NCBI GenBank assembly: GCA_023251625.1
Contig: JAHEYK010000002.1
Location: 8,636-56,634 of the forward strand
DNA from: Bacteroidota bacterium
Lineage (GTDB): Bacteria; Bacteroidota; Bacteroidia; Palsa-948
DNA: 47,999 nucleotides
Reading direction: 5' to 3'
Positions 1 through 8,300 of the stretch are shown in pieces. The position numbers were made by a program, and so were the translations under genes. Position 1 is the stretch's first letter, and each line of letters begins with the position of its first letter. Below the pieces are notes generated by a model, which was given only the letters and a program-made list of their open reading frames with translations, did no database searches and was not told where the DNA came from.

Positions 1-2
1 CG

Positions 3-31
3 TTTGTAAACGGATAAAATGCTTACATTTG
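3..31 (+). promoter_or_regulatory. Bacteroidota-type promoter for the zinc-ribbon gene
   Basis: A TTTG element at 3-6 lies 17 bases before TACATTTG at 24-31. This matches the Bacteroidota -33 (TTG) and -7 (TAnnTTTG) pattern. A possible TTG start at 29 falls inside the -7 box, so the ATG at 47 is the better start. Confidence 0.6.
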
Positions 32-46
32 GCAAATTTTCAACTT

Positions 47-418
47 ATGGCAACACATTGTTTAGAATGTAAAGAGCCGATCAAAGGCCGTATAGACAAA
101 AAATTCTGTTCCGATATGTGCCGGAATGCGTACAACAACAAGCAAAACAGCGACAGCACAAATTACATGCGCTCGGTCAATAACATTTTGCGTAAGAACC
201 GGAGGATACTGCAAGAGAAAGTGGAAAAAGGTCATGGCAAAGCCAACATACATAAAGATAAACTGGCTGAAACAGGTTTTAATTTCACACATATTACCCA
301 CACTTACAAAACTAAAAAGGGGGCTATATATAACTTCTGTTATGAATACGGATATTTGCCTCTTGACAGAGACTTCTATTTTTTGGTGAAGTGGGGAGAT
401 GAGAAAAAAGAGAGCTGA
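47..418 (+). CDS. Small zinc-ribbon protein of unknown function
   Basis: This 123-residue protein begins with a probable zinc-binding module: CLEC near the N-terminus is followed by a second pair, CSDMC, about 16 residues later, as in short bacterial zinc ribbons resembling DUF2116. The remainder is basic, partly helical and ends in a conserved-looking aromatic stretch (NFCYEYGYLPLDRDFYFLV). No signal peptide or membrane segment is visible, so it is probably cytoplasmic and may bind nucleic acid; that role is inference. The start at 47 is preferred because the upstream TTG lies inside a promoter element. It converges on the CotH-like gene with only three bases between the stop codons. Confidence 0.75.
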   Translation: MATHCLECKEPIKGRIDKKFCSDMCRNAYNNKQNSDSTNYMRSVNNILRKNRRILQEKVEKGHGKANIHKDKLAETGFNFTHITHTYKTKKGAIYNFCYEYGYLPLDRDFYFLVKWGDEKKES

Positions 419-421
419 TCT

Positions 422-2665
422 TTACTTCTGCACAACAAGTTTTTTCACGGCCGCACCTTCCGCTGATCTTAGGGTCAGAAAATAAACTCCATTGGGCTGG
501 TCTGATAGGTCAAAAGAAAAAGTTGAAGTGCCTGACGGAGAGTTGCGGCAAATCATCTGCCCCATCACATTCCGCACCTCCAATTCTGAAACTTTGAACT
601 TGAAGCTTTGAACCATGAATTTTCCCGAAGATGGGCTAGGATAAACATAAATTGAATTCTGAAACAGTTCCTCCTCCACCCCGGCTATGGTATTAGCCGC
701 ATTAAAGGTGGGAGGCATCGCAACAAAAGGCCCTGAGCCATTAGGGTATCTACCCCACGAAACATTAGCAGTTTGAACCGGGAACGTAATGCTGTCCACC
801 ACCGTACCGTTCGCATAACCAATGGCGGCTTGCTCTCCGGCACCGGAAAATGAAAAGCTGCAGTGCAATTCGGAAGATGAAGTGTCCTTATCCGCCCACA
901 CCACCAGATAACCCTGAGTAGGAATGACCGTTCCATACGGAAACTGCCATTTGGACATATTGGAGCCGTTGTCCGATAAGTCCAGATAGTTCAGTGTTGC
1001 AGGACCTGAAGTAGGGTTAAAAAACTCTATCCAATCTCCGTACACGCCGTTTGCATTCTGATTCGTTGTTGTATTTACAGCCAGAATCTCATTGATCACT
1101 ATCTGCCCCGGACTTAATATGGCGTACTTGATATTCAATTTATAATGCTCGTGCTCTGCGCGGGCCGGAGAAAATATTCCTGCATTGCTGTTCTCTGCAT
1201 ATATGTAATAATGAAACTCCTGGCCGGACACAGAGACAGAAACTCCATACACACCATCCGCTGCTGCACCGTCGCCATGCAGACCGTCATCATACATCTG
1301 CTTGCGAACAAATCTATCCATCACAGAATATCTCATTCCCAAATACACCGAAGAAGCATTTGAAACTGCCGCTGTGAAGAATATATTTGTGTTGATCAGA
1401 GGGAAAGTATCCGACTGAGTGATGGTTCCGATCACCGGAGCCACCTGTTGAAATTCCGGAGTTGAATTCAAATATGTATTCCTTACTGACATCAGCTCGG
1501 TAATACCCGGAATGATCTTGGGGCCTTCCACAACGGTATTATTCAGGTTGCTCAGGAAATTTGCGTAGGTATCAAATTTTTTAGGGTCGGAAAGAACTGC
1601 CGTATCCACCACCGCCTGCAGTTGCTGAGCGAATGTGCTGTAATAATTATTCGAAAAATTCTCGCTCATAATGGTTTTCATATGCGCGATGTACATGCGC
1701 TTGTATATGGGGATCGCAAGCAAATTTTTCACCAGCGGCCACATGGAGTCATTAGCATGTAGCAGTGGCGTCATGTTTTGCATTTGTGCGGTAGTATAGC
1801 CACTGCTCATGTCGGCCTTGTTGAAAACACCTAACCCTCCATTCAGATCCCAGATGATGGGGTTAAAACGTCCATTATGATCTTCGTAGATGTAATAATT
1901 ATGTTTGGAGTTACCCAGATAGCTGTCCAGTGTGACGGTAGCGTTGGTGTAAGCATGCAACCAAAGAGTGCGATCCACATCCAGAATATTTTCAATGCCG
2001 GCAATATTATTCTTAAGTGAATCGCATAGATGCATCAGGTCAGCCCAGCCGTAAGTAGATTTCAAAGTATAAGGGCTATAATAAAACGTAGAATCATTGC
2101 CTTTATACCGCAGATCGCAACCGCCGTTATCGCCAAAGACAAAAGTGTTATTGTTAGAAAAAAATCTGTCCTTCAAAAAAGTATTGGTTACCGCCTCTAC
2201 ATTGGTGTACACGCCCCAGTATTGCCCATTGATATATACCTGCGCGAAATTAGACAGGGACGCATCGGCATACTTTTGAAACATATTGTAGAGCATTACC
2301 TCCCGCACAAAAGAAGGCTCATGGTAACTGTTACTGAGTTTAATATCCTTGTAGCCCTGGTAACTCTGATTTTTGAAATGATCCAACTCAATGTGCAAAG
2401 GATTTTTTGCATTGTTGGGATTATATGAACTATTGCCTTTATACTTTACTCCGGCACTGTCAAACTGAACGCCATTGATCTTTACCCATTGCGATAAAGT
2501 ATAACTGTCGCTACCTTGCTTGGCTGTGTCCAAAATATAATCCCAATTGGACTGAGTAAAAGATATCTCGATCTTCTGGATAGTATCGATGGCGTAAAAA
2601 TTCTGAGAAAAGATAAAAAGAGGAGAATGAAATATCAAAAGAAGGGATAATGCTGTTTTTTGCAT
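422..2665 (-). CDS. Secreted CotH-kinase family protein with lamin-tail domain and T9SS type A signal
   Basis: This 747-residue protein has a signal peptide (about residues 1-20), a CotH-like domain (about 25-400), a lamin-tail (LTD) domain (about 520-650; GDWIEFFNP motif) and a C-terminal type A T9SS sorting domain (last 75 residues; YPSPSSGKF, then GVYFLTL and a basic end). CotH proteins are atypical secreted kinases first known from spore coats. The family motif is visible as LDSYLGNSKHNYYIY around residues 246-260, followed by IIWDLNGGLG around 270-279, which carries the expected metal-binding Asp. The substrate is unknown. The domain order CotH-LTD-CTD is common in Bacteroidota. It is probably displayed on, or released from, the outer membrane after T9SS export. 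The ATG at 2663-2665 gives a complete signal peptide. Confidence 0.85.
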   Translation of the reverse strand: MQKTALSLLLIFHSPLFIFSQNFYAIDTIQKIEISFTQSNWDYILDTAKQGSDSYTLSQWVKINGVQFDSAGVKYKGNSSYNPNNAKNPLHIELDHFKNQSYQGYKDIKLSNSYHEPSFVREVMLYNMFQKYADASLSNFAQVYINGQYWGVYTNVEAVTNTFLKDRFFSNNNTFVFGDNGGCDLRYKGNDSTFYYSPYTLKSTYGWADLMHLCDSLKNNIAGIENILDVDRTLWLHAYTNATVTLDSYLGNSKHNYYIYEDHNGRFNPIIWDLNGGLGVFNKADMSSGYTTAQMQNMTPLLHANDSMWPLVKNLLAIPIYKRMYIAHMKTIMSENFSNNYYSTFAQQLQAVVDTAVLSDPKKFDTYANFLSNLNNTVVEGPKIIPGITELMSVRNTYLNSTPEFQQVAPVIGTITQSDTFPLINTNIFFTAAVSNASSVYLGMRYSVMDRFVRKQMYDDGLHGDGAAADGVYGVSVSVSGQEFHYYIYAENSNAGIFSPARAEHEHYKLNIKYAILSPGQIVINEILAVNTTTNQNANGVYGDWIEFFNPTSGPATLNYLDLSDNGSNMSKWQFPYGTVIPTQGYLVVWADKDTSSSELHCSFSFSGAGEQAAIGYANGTVVDSITFPVQTANVSWGRYPNGSGPFVAMPPTFNAANTIAGVEEELFQNSIYVYPSPSSGKFMVQSFKFKVSELEVRNVMGQMICRNSPSGTSTFSFDLSDQPNGVYFLTLRSAEGAAVKKLVVQK

Positions 2666-2729
2666 GCGCCAGAGATTAGTTTTTGCATGACGAAGATAAG
2701 GTAAAGAAAGTTACAGGAGCATGCCGACT

Positions 2730-3083
2730 CTATTGAACAACAAACTTCCTGGTGATCTTGCCGCATTTTGAAATTACGGAAATAAAGTAAATTCCTTTTA
2801 GGTATCCTGAAACATTCATTCTTAATAAGTTCGCCCCTCTCGAAAAGTATGAATTTTCATTCCACACATTTCTTCCCGGCAGATCAACAATTTCAACATA
2901 AACAGGTTTGTCGACCGGTAGAAACAGATTTGCCTGCAAAATGTCCTTAGTAGGGTTATTAAGTAACATCAGTGAGCATTCGTCATTGAAAGAACAGTGG
3001 GCAGACAGCAAAATAGAAAACCGTCCGACCGAAGAAATTGCCAGGGAGAAGGCAGGGATGTAAAGTAAAACTAAGAGGGAATT
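2730..3083 (-). pseudogene. Orphan T9SS type A C-terminal signal domain, apparent gene remnant
   Basis: The frame from the enoyl-CoA hydratase stop down to 2730 is open and encodes a recognisable type A sorting domain of about 80 residues: LLNNPTKDILQ, VYVEIVDLPGRNVW, GYLKGIYFISVIS, then a basic KITRKFVVQ end. No passenger domain precedes it. The roughly 25 codons upstream are hydrophobic but contain no ATG; the only usable start is a TTG at 3009-3011. The simplest reading is the 3' remnant of a deleted exported-protein gene. Alternatives are a very small secreted protein from a non-ATG start, or readthrough from the hydratase, which is in the same frame; the latter is unlikely because a T9SS signal is useless on a cytoplasmic enzyme. 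Confidence 0.5.
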
Positions 3084-3863
3084 TTATCTCCCCGTGAAAT
3101 TGGGTTTTCGTTTTTCTAAGAACGCAGAAGTGCCTTCTTTAAAATCCTGAGAAGAAAAACATTTACCGAATTCATTTATTTCGGCCTTGAATCCATCAAC
3201 ACCTTCCGTAAAAAAGGCGTTAATCGCATTGATAGCTCCTCCAACGGCAACAGGGGATTTTGTTTTTATACGTTCCAGAATTTCTATGCAGCGGGCCATC
3301 AGTTCAGCTTGCGGAACTACATAATTCACCAGTCCAAGAAAGAGTGCCTGTTCTGCTGTGATCATATCGCCTGTAAGATGCAGTTCCATAGCCTTTGTTT
3401 TACCGATGAGTTGGATCAGACGCTGTGTGCCTCCGTATCCGGCGATCAGACCTAAATTCACTTCGGGCTGGCCAAATTTTGCATTATCGGTCGCCACTCT
3501 CATGTGACAAGCCATTGCCAGTTCACACCCTCCGCCCAACGCAAAGCCATTCACCGCTGCGATCACAGGCTTATGGCAATTCTCAATGAACTTGAAAACA
3601 TCCTGCCCTGCCTGCGCCATGGCCATTCCCTCCGCCGGGCTAAGACCGATGAATTCAGAAATATCGGCACCCGCTACAAATCCTTTTGTACCCGAACCGG
3701 TAATAATGATGCCTTTCACCTCCGGGTTTTCTTTGGCAGAATTAATGGCCTGTTGGATCTCCTGTACCGTAAGTTTGTTCAGGGCGTTGAGTTTATCCGG
3801 ACGGTTAACAGTGATGGTTAAAATACCATTCGAAAGATTGAACAAAAGATTTTTGAATTCCAT
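3084..3863 (-). CDS. Enoyl-CoA hydratase/isomerase (crotonase family)
   Basis: This 259-residue cytoplasmic enzyme has the full crotonase fold. It should hydrate trans-2-enoyl-CoA to 3-hydroxyacyl-CoA in beta-oxidation or a related acyl-CoA pathway. Visible features are the N-terminal NRPDKLNAL motif, the first oxyanion-hole segment FVAGADI (63-68), the second in ALGGGCELAMACH (108-120), and both catalytic glutamates, Glu114 and Glu134 (GQPEVNLGL). Keeping both Glu residues favours a real hydratase over an isomerase or hydrolase. The length is typical. It starts four bases after the stop of a putative antitoxin gene and may share its transcript. A B12-dependent mutase subunit lies about 1 kb upstream on the same strand, which would suit acyl-CoA catabolism. 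The substrate chain length cannot be read from sequence. Confidence 0.92.
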   Translation of the reverse strand: MEFKNLLFNLSNGILTITVNRPDKLNALNKLTVQEIQQAINSAKENPEVKGIIITGSGTKGFVAGADISEFIGLSPAEGMAMAQAGQDVFKFIENCHKPVIAAVNGFALGGGCELAMACHMRVATDNAKFGQPEVNLGLIAGYGGTQRLIQLIGKTKAMELHLTGDMITAEQALFLGLVNYVVPQAELMARCIEILERIKTKSPVAVGGAINAINAFFTEGVDGFKAEINEFGKCFSSQDFKEGTSAFLEKRKPNFTGR

Positions 3864-3867
3864 AATA

Positions 3868-4080
3868 TTACTTTTTCTTTGCTTTTATTTTCTGCATTTT
3901 CTCCCATTGCCCCAGGTAAGCCGGCTTTTTTTGCGCAGCAATAATTCTCCGCTCGGCTTCTTCTATTCTTTCTTCACTCAGAGGTTCTTTCTTACGGTCG
4001 GCCGTGATACTTTCCCAAATGGCATCAACCAGCACAATGCGCTGTTGAACGCTGAGTTGTACTATTTCGGAGAAGTTCAT
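3868..4080 (-). CDS. Putative addiction-module antitoxin, second copy
   Basis: This 70-residue protein matches the unstable-antitoxin family of addiction modules (PF09720/TIGR02574 type): an N-terminal helix with LSVQQRIVLVDAIWESI, a PLSEE turn, and a basic C-terminus after a conserved Trp. It is the same length as the antitoxin at 4378-4590, and 25 of 70 positions are identical in ungapped alignment, so the two are paralogs. It begins one base after the toxin stop, and no second toxin follows; the next gene, four bases on, is the enoyl-CoA hydratase. It may be a spare antitoxin, an anti-addiction copy, or the survivor of a module that lost its toxin. Confidence 0.75.
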   Translation of the reverse strand: MNFSEIVQLSVQQRIVLVDAIWESITADRKKEPLSEERIEEAERRIIAAQKKPAYLGQWEKMQKIKAKKK

Positions 4081-4081
4081 A

Positions 4082-4381
4082 TTAATGATGGCGCTTTAAA
4101 AACAATTTTGGGTTTCTTCTACAGTGTAAAACTGCAAGAATAATTATTTCGTGCTTTTCAATAGTGAAAAATACAGCAAAAGGAAACCTTTTAGTCAATG
4201 CTCTCCGAATACCTTTTTTTATTACGCGAAACAGGAGTGGATTGCGGGATATTGAGTTTAAAGTAGCATCTATTGAAAAAACAAATTCCTCACCGAGCCC
4301 CTTTCTTCTTTCCTCATACCAATGTTTTGCATCTTCAAGGTCGGTTTCAGCAAGAGGGGCAAGAGAAACAGGATAATTCAT
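4082..4381 (-). CDS. RelE/ParE family toxin
   Basis: This 99-residue protein has the RelE/ParE toxin pattern: an N-terminal strand, a helical region with AKHWYEERRKGLGEEF, then GIRRALTKRFPFAVFFTI and the C-terminal ILAVLHCRRNP strand with its basic cluster. Family members either cut ribosome-bound mRNA (RelE) or poison DNA gyrase (ParE); sequence alone does not say which. Its ATG overlaps the stop of the antitoxin at 4378-4590 by four bases (ATGA), the standard antitoxin-first layout. A second antitoxin-like gene follows after one base. No truncation or frameshift is visible. Confidence 0.85.
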   Translation of the reverse strand: MNYPVSLAPLAETDLEDAKHWYEERRKGLGEEFVFSIDATLNSISRNPLLFRVIKKGIRRALTKRFPFAVFFTIEKHEIIILAVLHCRRNPKLFLKRHH

Positions 4382-4590
4382 TTTTTCGCAAGCAAATCAC
4401 GTTTAACTTTATCCCAGTTTTTAACTTTAGTTGGGTTTTTCTTGTATTCAGCCAACCGCTTTTCAACTGTCCGCATTTGCTCTTCCGTAACAGGAATATG
4501 TTTACTGTCCGCCTCAACAGAATCCCAAATTGTTTCAACCAGGAGTATTCTCTCTGATAAACTAAGTTTTAATATTTGCTGTATGCTCAT
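4378..4590 (-). CDS. Addiction-module antitoxin
   Basis: This 70-residue unstable-antitoxin family protein (PF09720 type) shows LSLSERILLVETIWDSV near the N-terminus, a PVTEEQ turn and a basic C-terminal tail. It should bind and neutralise the RelE/ParE toxin encoded immediately downstream, whose start overlaps this stop by four bases. In this family the N-terminal part is short and without a clear DNA-binding fold, so autoregulation is uncertain. It follows a third antitoxin-like gene by 22 bases on the same strand. Confidence 0.8.
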   Translation of the reverse strand: MSIQQILKLSLSERILLVETIWDSVEADSKHIPVTEEQMRTVEKRLAEYKKNPTKVKNWDKVKRDLLAKK

Positions 4591-4612
4591 ATGTTTTAAA
4601 TATATTTTATTT

Positions 4613-4795
4613 TTACTTCAGCCATTTTTTCAATTTCTTCTTGGCAACAACAGTTGAATGAGTTTTCCCTTTTGTGGACTGCTCTAATCCGACTTCAATT
4701 TTGTGAATTAGAAACAAACGATCGATCAATTCATCAACTGAAAATTTATCGGGAAGGTTTTTGACTGTTTCTAAAAGCTGTGATTTGGTAAGCAT
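4613..4795 (-). CDS. Small antitoxin-like protein
   Basis: This 60-residue protein has the sequence LPDKFSVDELIDRLFLIHKIEVGLEQSTKGK. From memory this matches a small Bacteroidota family usually found directly upstream of RelE/ParE toxins and presumed to be the antitoxin. Here it is followed not by a toxin but by a second antitoxin gene, 22 bases on, so it may be the third antitoxin of a multi-gene array. The ATG at 4793-4795 is chosen; a TTG at 4813 would overlap the -7 box at 4811-4818. Confidence 0.6.
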   Translation of the reverse strand: MLTKSQLLETVKNLPDKFSVDELIDRLFLIHKIEVGLEQSTKGKTHSTVVAKKKLKKWLK

Positions 4796-4810
4796 TTGAT
4801 TAATTTTAAT

Positions 4811-4818
4811 CAAAGGTA
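4811..4818 (-). promoter_or_regulatory. -7 promoter element for the antitoxin/toxin array
   Basis: On the minus strand this reads TACCTTTG, an exact match to TAnnTTTG, ending 15 bases before the ATG of the small antitoxin-like gene. No clear -33 TTG is seen at the usual distance. It would give the array its own transcript, separate from the mutase-subunit gene just upstream. Confidence 0.45.
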
Positions 4819-4828
4819 CAAATTTTTC

Positions 4829-5236
4829 CTAAAACTTTCTATGCTTCTTTACCCACTCTGTGATATAATCCACTATTGTTTTTGTATCCGTTCCCGGAGG
4901 GAAAAGCTTGCCCACTCCCATCTCGTTCAGTTTTTTCATGTCCTTTTCGGGAATGATTCCACCTCCTGTTAAGAGAACATCGTTCAATCCTTTTTCTTTC
5001 ATCTGTGCAAGTATTTTAGGGAACACAGTGTTGTGTGCACCTGAAAGAATGCTGATACCGATCACATCCACGTCTTCCTGCAAAGCAGAGTTCACCACCA
5101 TTTCAGCCGTCTGGCGCAGGCCGGTGTAGATCACTTCCATACCTGCATCACGGAGAAAAGAGGCAATGACTTTGGCACCACGGTCATGACCGTCTAAACC
5201 AACTTTTGCAACTAAAACTCGAATAGGGCGATTCAT
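4829..5236 (-). CDS. Stand-alone cobalamin-binding subunit of an acyl-CoA mutase
   Basis: This 135-residue protein is only the B12-binding (Rossmann-like) domain of the methylmalonyl-CoA mutase family. The cobalamin signature is complete: DGHDRG at 15-20 with the lower-ligand His17, then GISILSGAH and LLTGGGIIP. Such separate small subunits pair with a roughly 550-residue catalytic subunit in archaeal-type methylmalonyl-CoA mutase and in 2-hydroxyisobutyryl-CoA mutase. No large subunit is in the window. The start at 5236 gives a domain of standard length; extension to 5311 would translate part of the palindromic repeat upstream. It lies between the sensor kinase and the toxin-antitoxin array, all on the minus strand. 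Confidence 0.88.
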   Translation of the reverse strand: MNRPIRVLVAKVGLDGHDRGAKVIASFLRDAGMEVIYTGLRQTAEMVVNSALQEDVDVIGISILSGAHNTVFPKILAQMKEKGLNDVLLTGGGIIPEKDMKKLNEMGVGKLFPPGTDTKTIVDYITEWVKKHRKF

Positions 5237-5240
5237 AAAG

Positions 5241-5248
5241 CAAATGTA
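5241..5248 (-). promoter_or_regulatory. Possible -7 element for the B12-binding subunit gene
   Basis: The minus strand reads TACATTTG, an exact TAnnTTTG match, only four bases before the ATG. If used, the transcript would be leaderless or nearly so. No -33 TTG is seen at normal spacing because the upstream DNA is the arm of a palindromic repeat. Confidence 0.35.
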
Positions 5249-5263
5249 AAATATTTTCAGCGA

Positions 5264-5358
5264 GTCATTGCGAGCCTGCCTGCGGTAGGCAGGCGAAGCG
5301 AAGCAATCCAACAGTTCCTTTGGGAGATTGCTTCAGTCGAAGACTCCCTCGCAATGAC
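5264..5358. repeat. Nested palindromic intergenic repeat
   Basis: The outer arms, GTCATTGCGAG at 5264-5274 and CTCGCAATGAC at 5348-5358, are perfect 11-bp inverted repeats. Inside them, GCCTGCC (5274-5280) pairs with GGCAGGC (5288-5294), and GAAGCAATC (5300-5308) pairs with GATTGCTTC (5326-5334). From memory, elements with this terminal sequence are scattered between genes in many Bacteroidota genomes, resembling REP/MITE-like repeats. It fills the gap between the sensor kinase stop and the mutase subunit gene and could act as an mRNA 3' stem-loop. Confidence 0.8.
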
Positions 5359-5359
5359 G

Positions 5360-8300
5360 CTACAATTTATATTCGGGTAATGAAACAAAGAATGTCGTTC
5401 CTTTTTCTCTAGCAGTCTCAAACCATATCTTGCCATGAAAAGTCTCCACAATGCTTTTTGCCATTGCAAGGCCCAGGCCCATTCCTCCTGTTTTGGTAGT
5501 GAAATTAGGCGTAAATATCCTACCCATCTTGTCTTCACTGATCCCGGTTCCGTTGTCTTTTATTTTCAATAGGATGGATTCTTCTTTTCTTGAAAGCGAC
5601 ACCTCAATTTTTCCCTGCTGGTTTTCAGGTATCGCCTGTAATGCGTTTTTCAACAGGTTTGTACAAACGCGAAGCATTTGCTCTTTATCCGCAAATACAA
5701 AAGCATTGCCTAATTTACAGTCAAACGTAATCTCACTATCCGTAGAATCTTTAAAAAGTTCGATCGTATTCTCTAAAACGCTTCGCACATTTATTTTTTC
5801 ATTTACCGACACAGGCATCTTGGCAAAGTTCGAGAACTCGCTCGCAATCGTGGAAAGAGCCTCTATCTGCTCAATGATAGTAGCCGTGATACGCTCTATC
5901 TTTTTATCCATGTCATCGTCCTTATTCTTCCAGGTACGCTGCAGATGCTGAATACTCAGCTTCATGGGCGTCAATGGATTTTTTATTTCATGAGCTACCT
6001 GTTTTGCCATTTCACGCCAGGCCGTTTCACGCTCCGACCTCGCCAAAAGCTCCGCACTTTTCTGAAGTTCATCAATCATGCGGTTATATTCGTTCACCAA
6101 ACTCCCTATCTCGTCTTGCGAGCTCCATTCTATCGATTCACTCGTCTTACCCAATTTTAGCTTGCTGAGTTTTTCCTGGATCAGCTTGAGTGGTTTTGTG
6201 AAATATTCTGAAATCGCAAGTGCCAGGACCACCGAAATGACAAAGAGCAATACATATATATTGATGATGGCTGAGAGGATCGTTGAGATTTCTTTTTCAA
6301 GCTCACTCTGCCTTGCAAAATAGGGAATGTTAAGATAACCCAACAGGTCACCGCTGTTGTTACGCAACGAACAATAGGCTGAAAGATATTCGAGGTTCCC
6401 TATCTTTTCATCGTGGATGAATTCGATGTTTTGCTTGATCGCAAGTCGGTAATAGGAGGCAGGGCACATTTTGCGGGACATCAACCCTTCTCCGAACATT
6501 TTCATCTGAGAAGAACCCACCAGGTTGCCGGCTTTGTCATATAAGGTAATGTCTGTAAGGAAAATATTTGACATCCGCTTTAATATGTAGGAAAAAAAAT
6601 CGGACTTGGTGATCTTCAGCTCTGTTTCAGAGCCGATCTCCTGCCGGGCTTCTACCAGAGCAGAGATCATTTTATCACGAACATTTTGCTGTGTCTGGCG
6701 GTCATACTGCCGGTTAATGTAGAAGATCGTTCCTCCCCCAAAGAACAGCAATGAGAAGAGCACCATAGATACAAGCACGAACTGGATGCGGCTTCTGAAA
6801 GAATCCAAGCGTATCCTTCTTTCAAAAATGAGCACGCGCAGGAAAAGCAAAAGCAATAATATGAGGCTGAAAAAGGCAAAGAGATAAGAGAAGATGGTGA
6901 TCACTTCAATTTGGCCTTCGCCCTTTTTGCTCAGCACAACCAGTGTATTGCCATTTGGCATATACGAAAGATGGCTGTATCCGTCCATATCCGAGAAAGT
7001 AATACGGGGAAATATTTTCCCGGCAGAACTATCTGCCAGGAAACTCTCCGAGGATAGGCTGTAAGGGAATTTGCCATGATAGGATATCAGCTTGCCATCC
7101 TTATATTTTGCATACGAATAATCCTGGAGGTCTTGTTCAATACCTATCTTGCGGTCAAGCATCAGCTCCGGGAATCCCATTTCGTCTGAAACAACACGCG
7201 AATCAAATTCAATGAAGAGGTCCGCAATGCGTTTGGGGTGAACCAGTGGAATATGGGCAAGATAGCTGATGCGGCCCGAAGAACTTTTCAGGTAAAACAA
7301 CCTTTTGCTTTCTGTCCGGATCCCTTCCGATGATATCACGCTTTCAAAATAAGCCAGGTTATCACGATCAGGAGCTGAACTTTGCAACAACGGCAAACAG
7401 GTGGTGTCGAATACCGATATTTTTATTTCATACTTTTCCCAATACCCGCTGAAATATTTCGACAACAACTGATGCTTGAAGGTTTCCGCATGGGTGGGAG
7501 CAATCGCAGGCAATGATTTATGCTTGTAATTGGGATGGTTCAGCAAGTTGATGAGTGCCGTATCACTACTCACCGGCTCTTCAAGTTCCGCAAAAAGATG
7601 TTCAGCAAGAGGGTCTTGTTCGGCCGAAAGTTTTTGCGCAAATATTTTCCGGCTCTCCTGCTCTTTGTATCCGGTATATTTCAGGATAACATGCGCAGAA
7701 AAAAATGAAATGACAAAAAGCAGGATCACGATCGTGGAGAAAGAGTAGGAAGATCCTTGTTGCTTGATCCACATAACGATCAGAAAAATAAGCAGGGGCC
7801 AGCATACCAGGATCATGTCCAGTGTTCCCAGTAAATGCGAAGCGACAATGAACAAAATAATGGCGGCAGCACCAACGATAATGAGCACGCCTTTGTCTTG
7901 CTCGGAATCTTTGATCAGTTGCGCAACCTTGTCAATGCAAATAAAATAGGATAGGAAAAGCAAGCTGATGATAACAAGGCACAGGTAGGTATAAATATTC
8001 TGGTTAAAAATATCATTCAGCGCAAAAGGAATATTGGAATTATTGATGACTCCATAGAAAACATAGTTCAAGATACGTGAAGCAAAGAATAAAAGAGAAA
8101 GAAGAATAAAAAGGCCGGGAAGCCGCAAAACTCCGGTGTTAATATGCCTGCCTATATAATAAGTTAGATAAAAAATGATCAGCACATTGATCAGCAGTTC
8201 TCCCAATGAACCGAGCAAGGCATAATTCGCATCCCCATACAGCTCCGGAGAAAAAAGCTTCGTTTCATAAAACACCTGTGGAAAATGAGCTGCAATGCAA

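Noticed and set aside
2030-2428. Open frame of 132 codons on the plus strand opposite the CotH gene
   Set aside because: It lies entirely within a well-supported gene on the other strand, has no family features and is explained by codon bias.
3586-4143. Open frame of 185 codons on the plus strand across the hydratase and antitoxin genes
   Set aside because: It spans two recognised minus-strand genes and their junction, with no domain or promoter.
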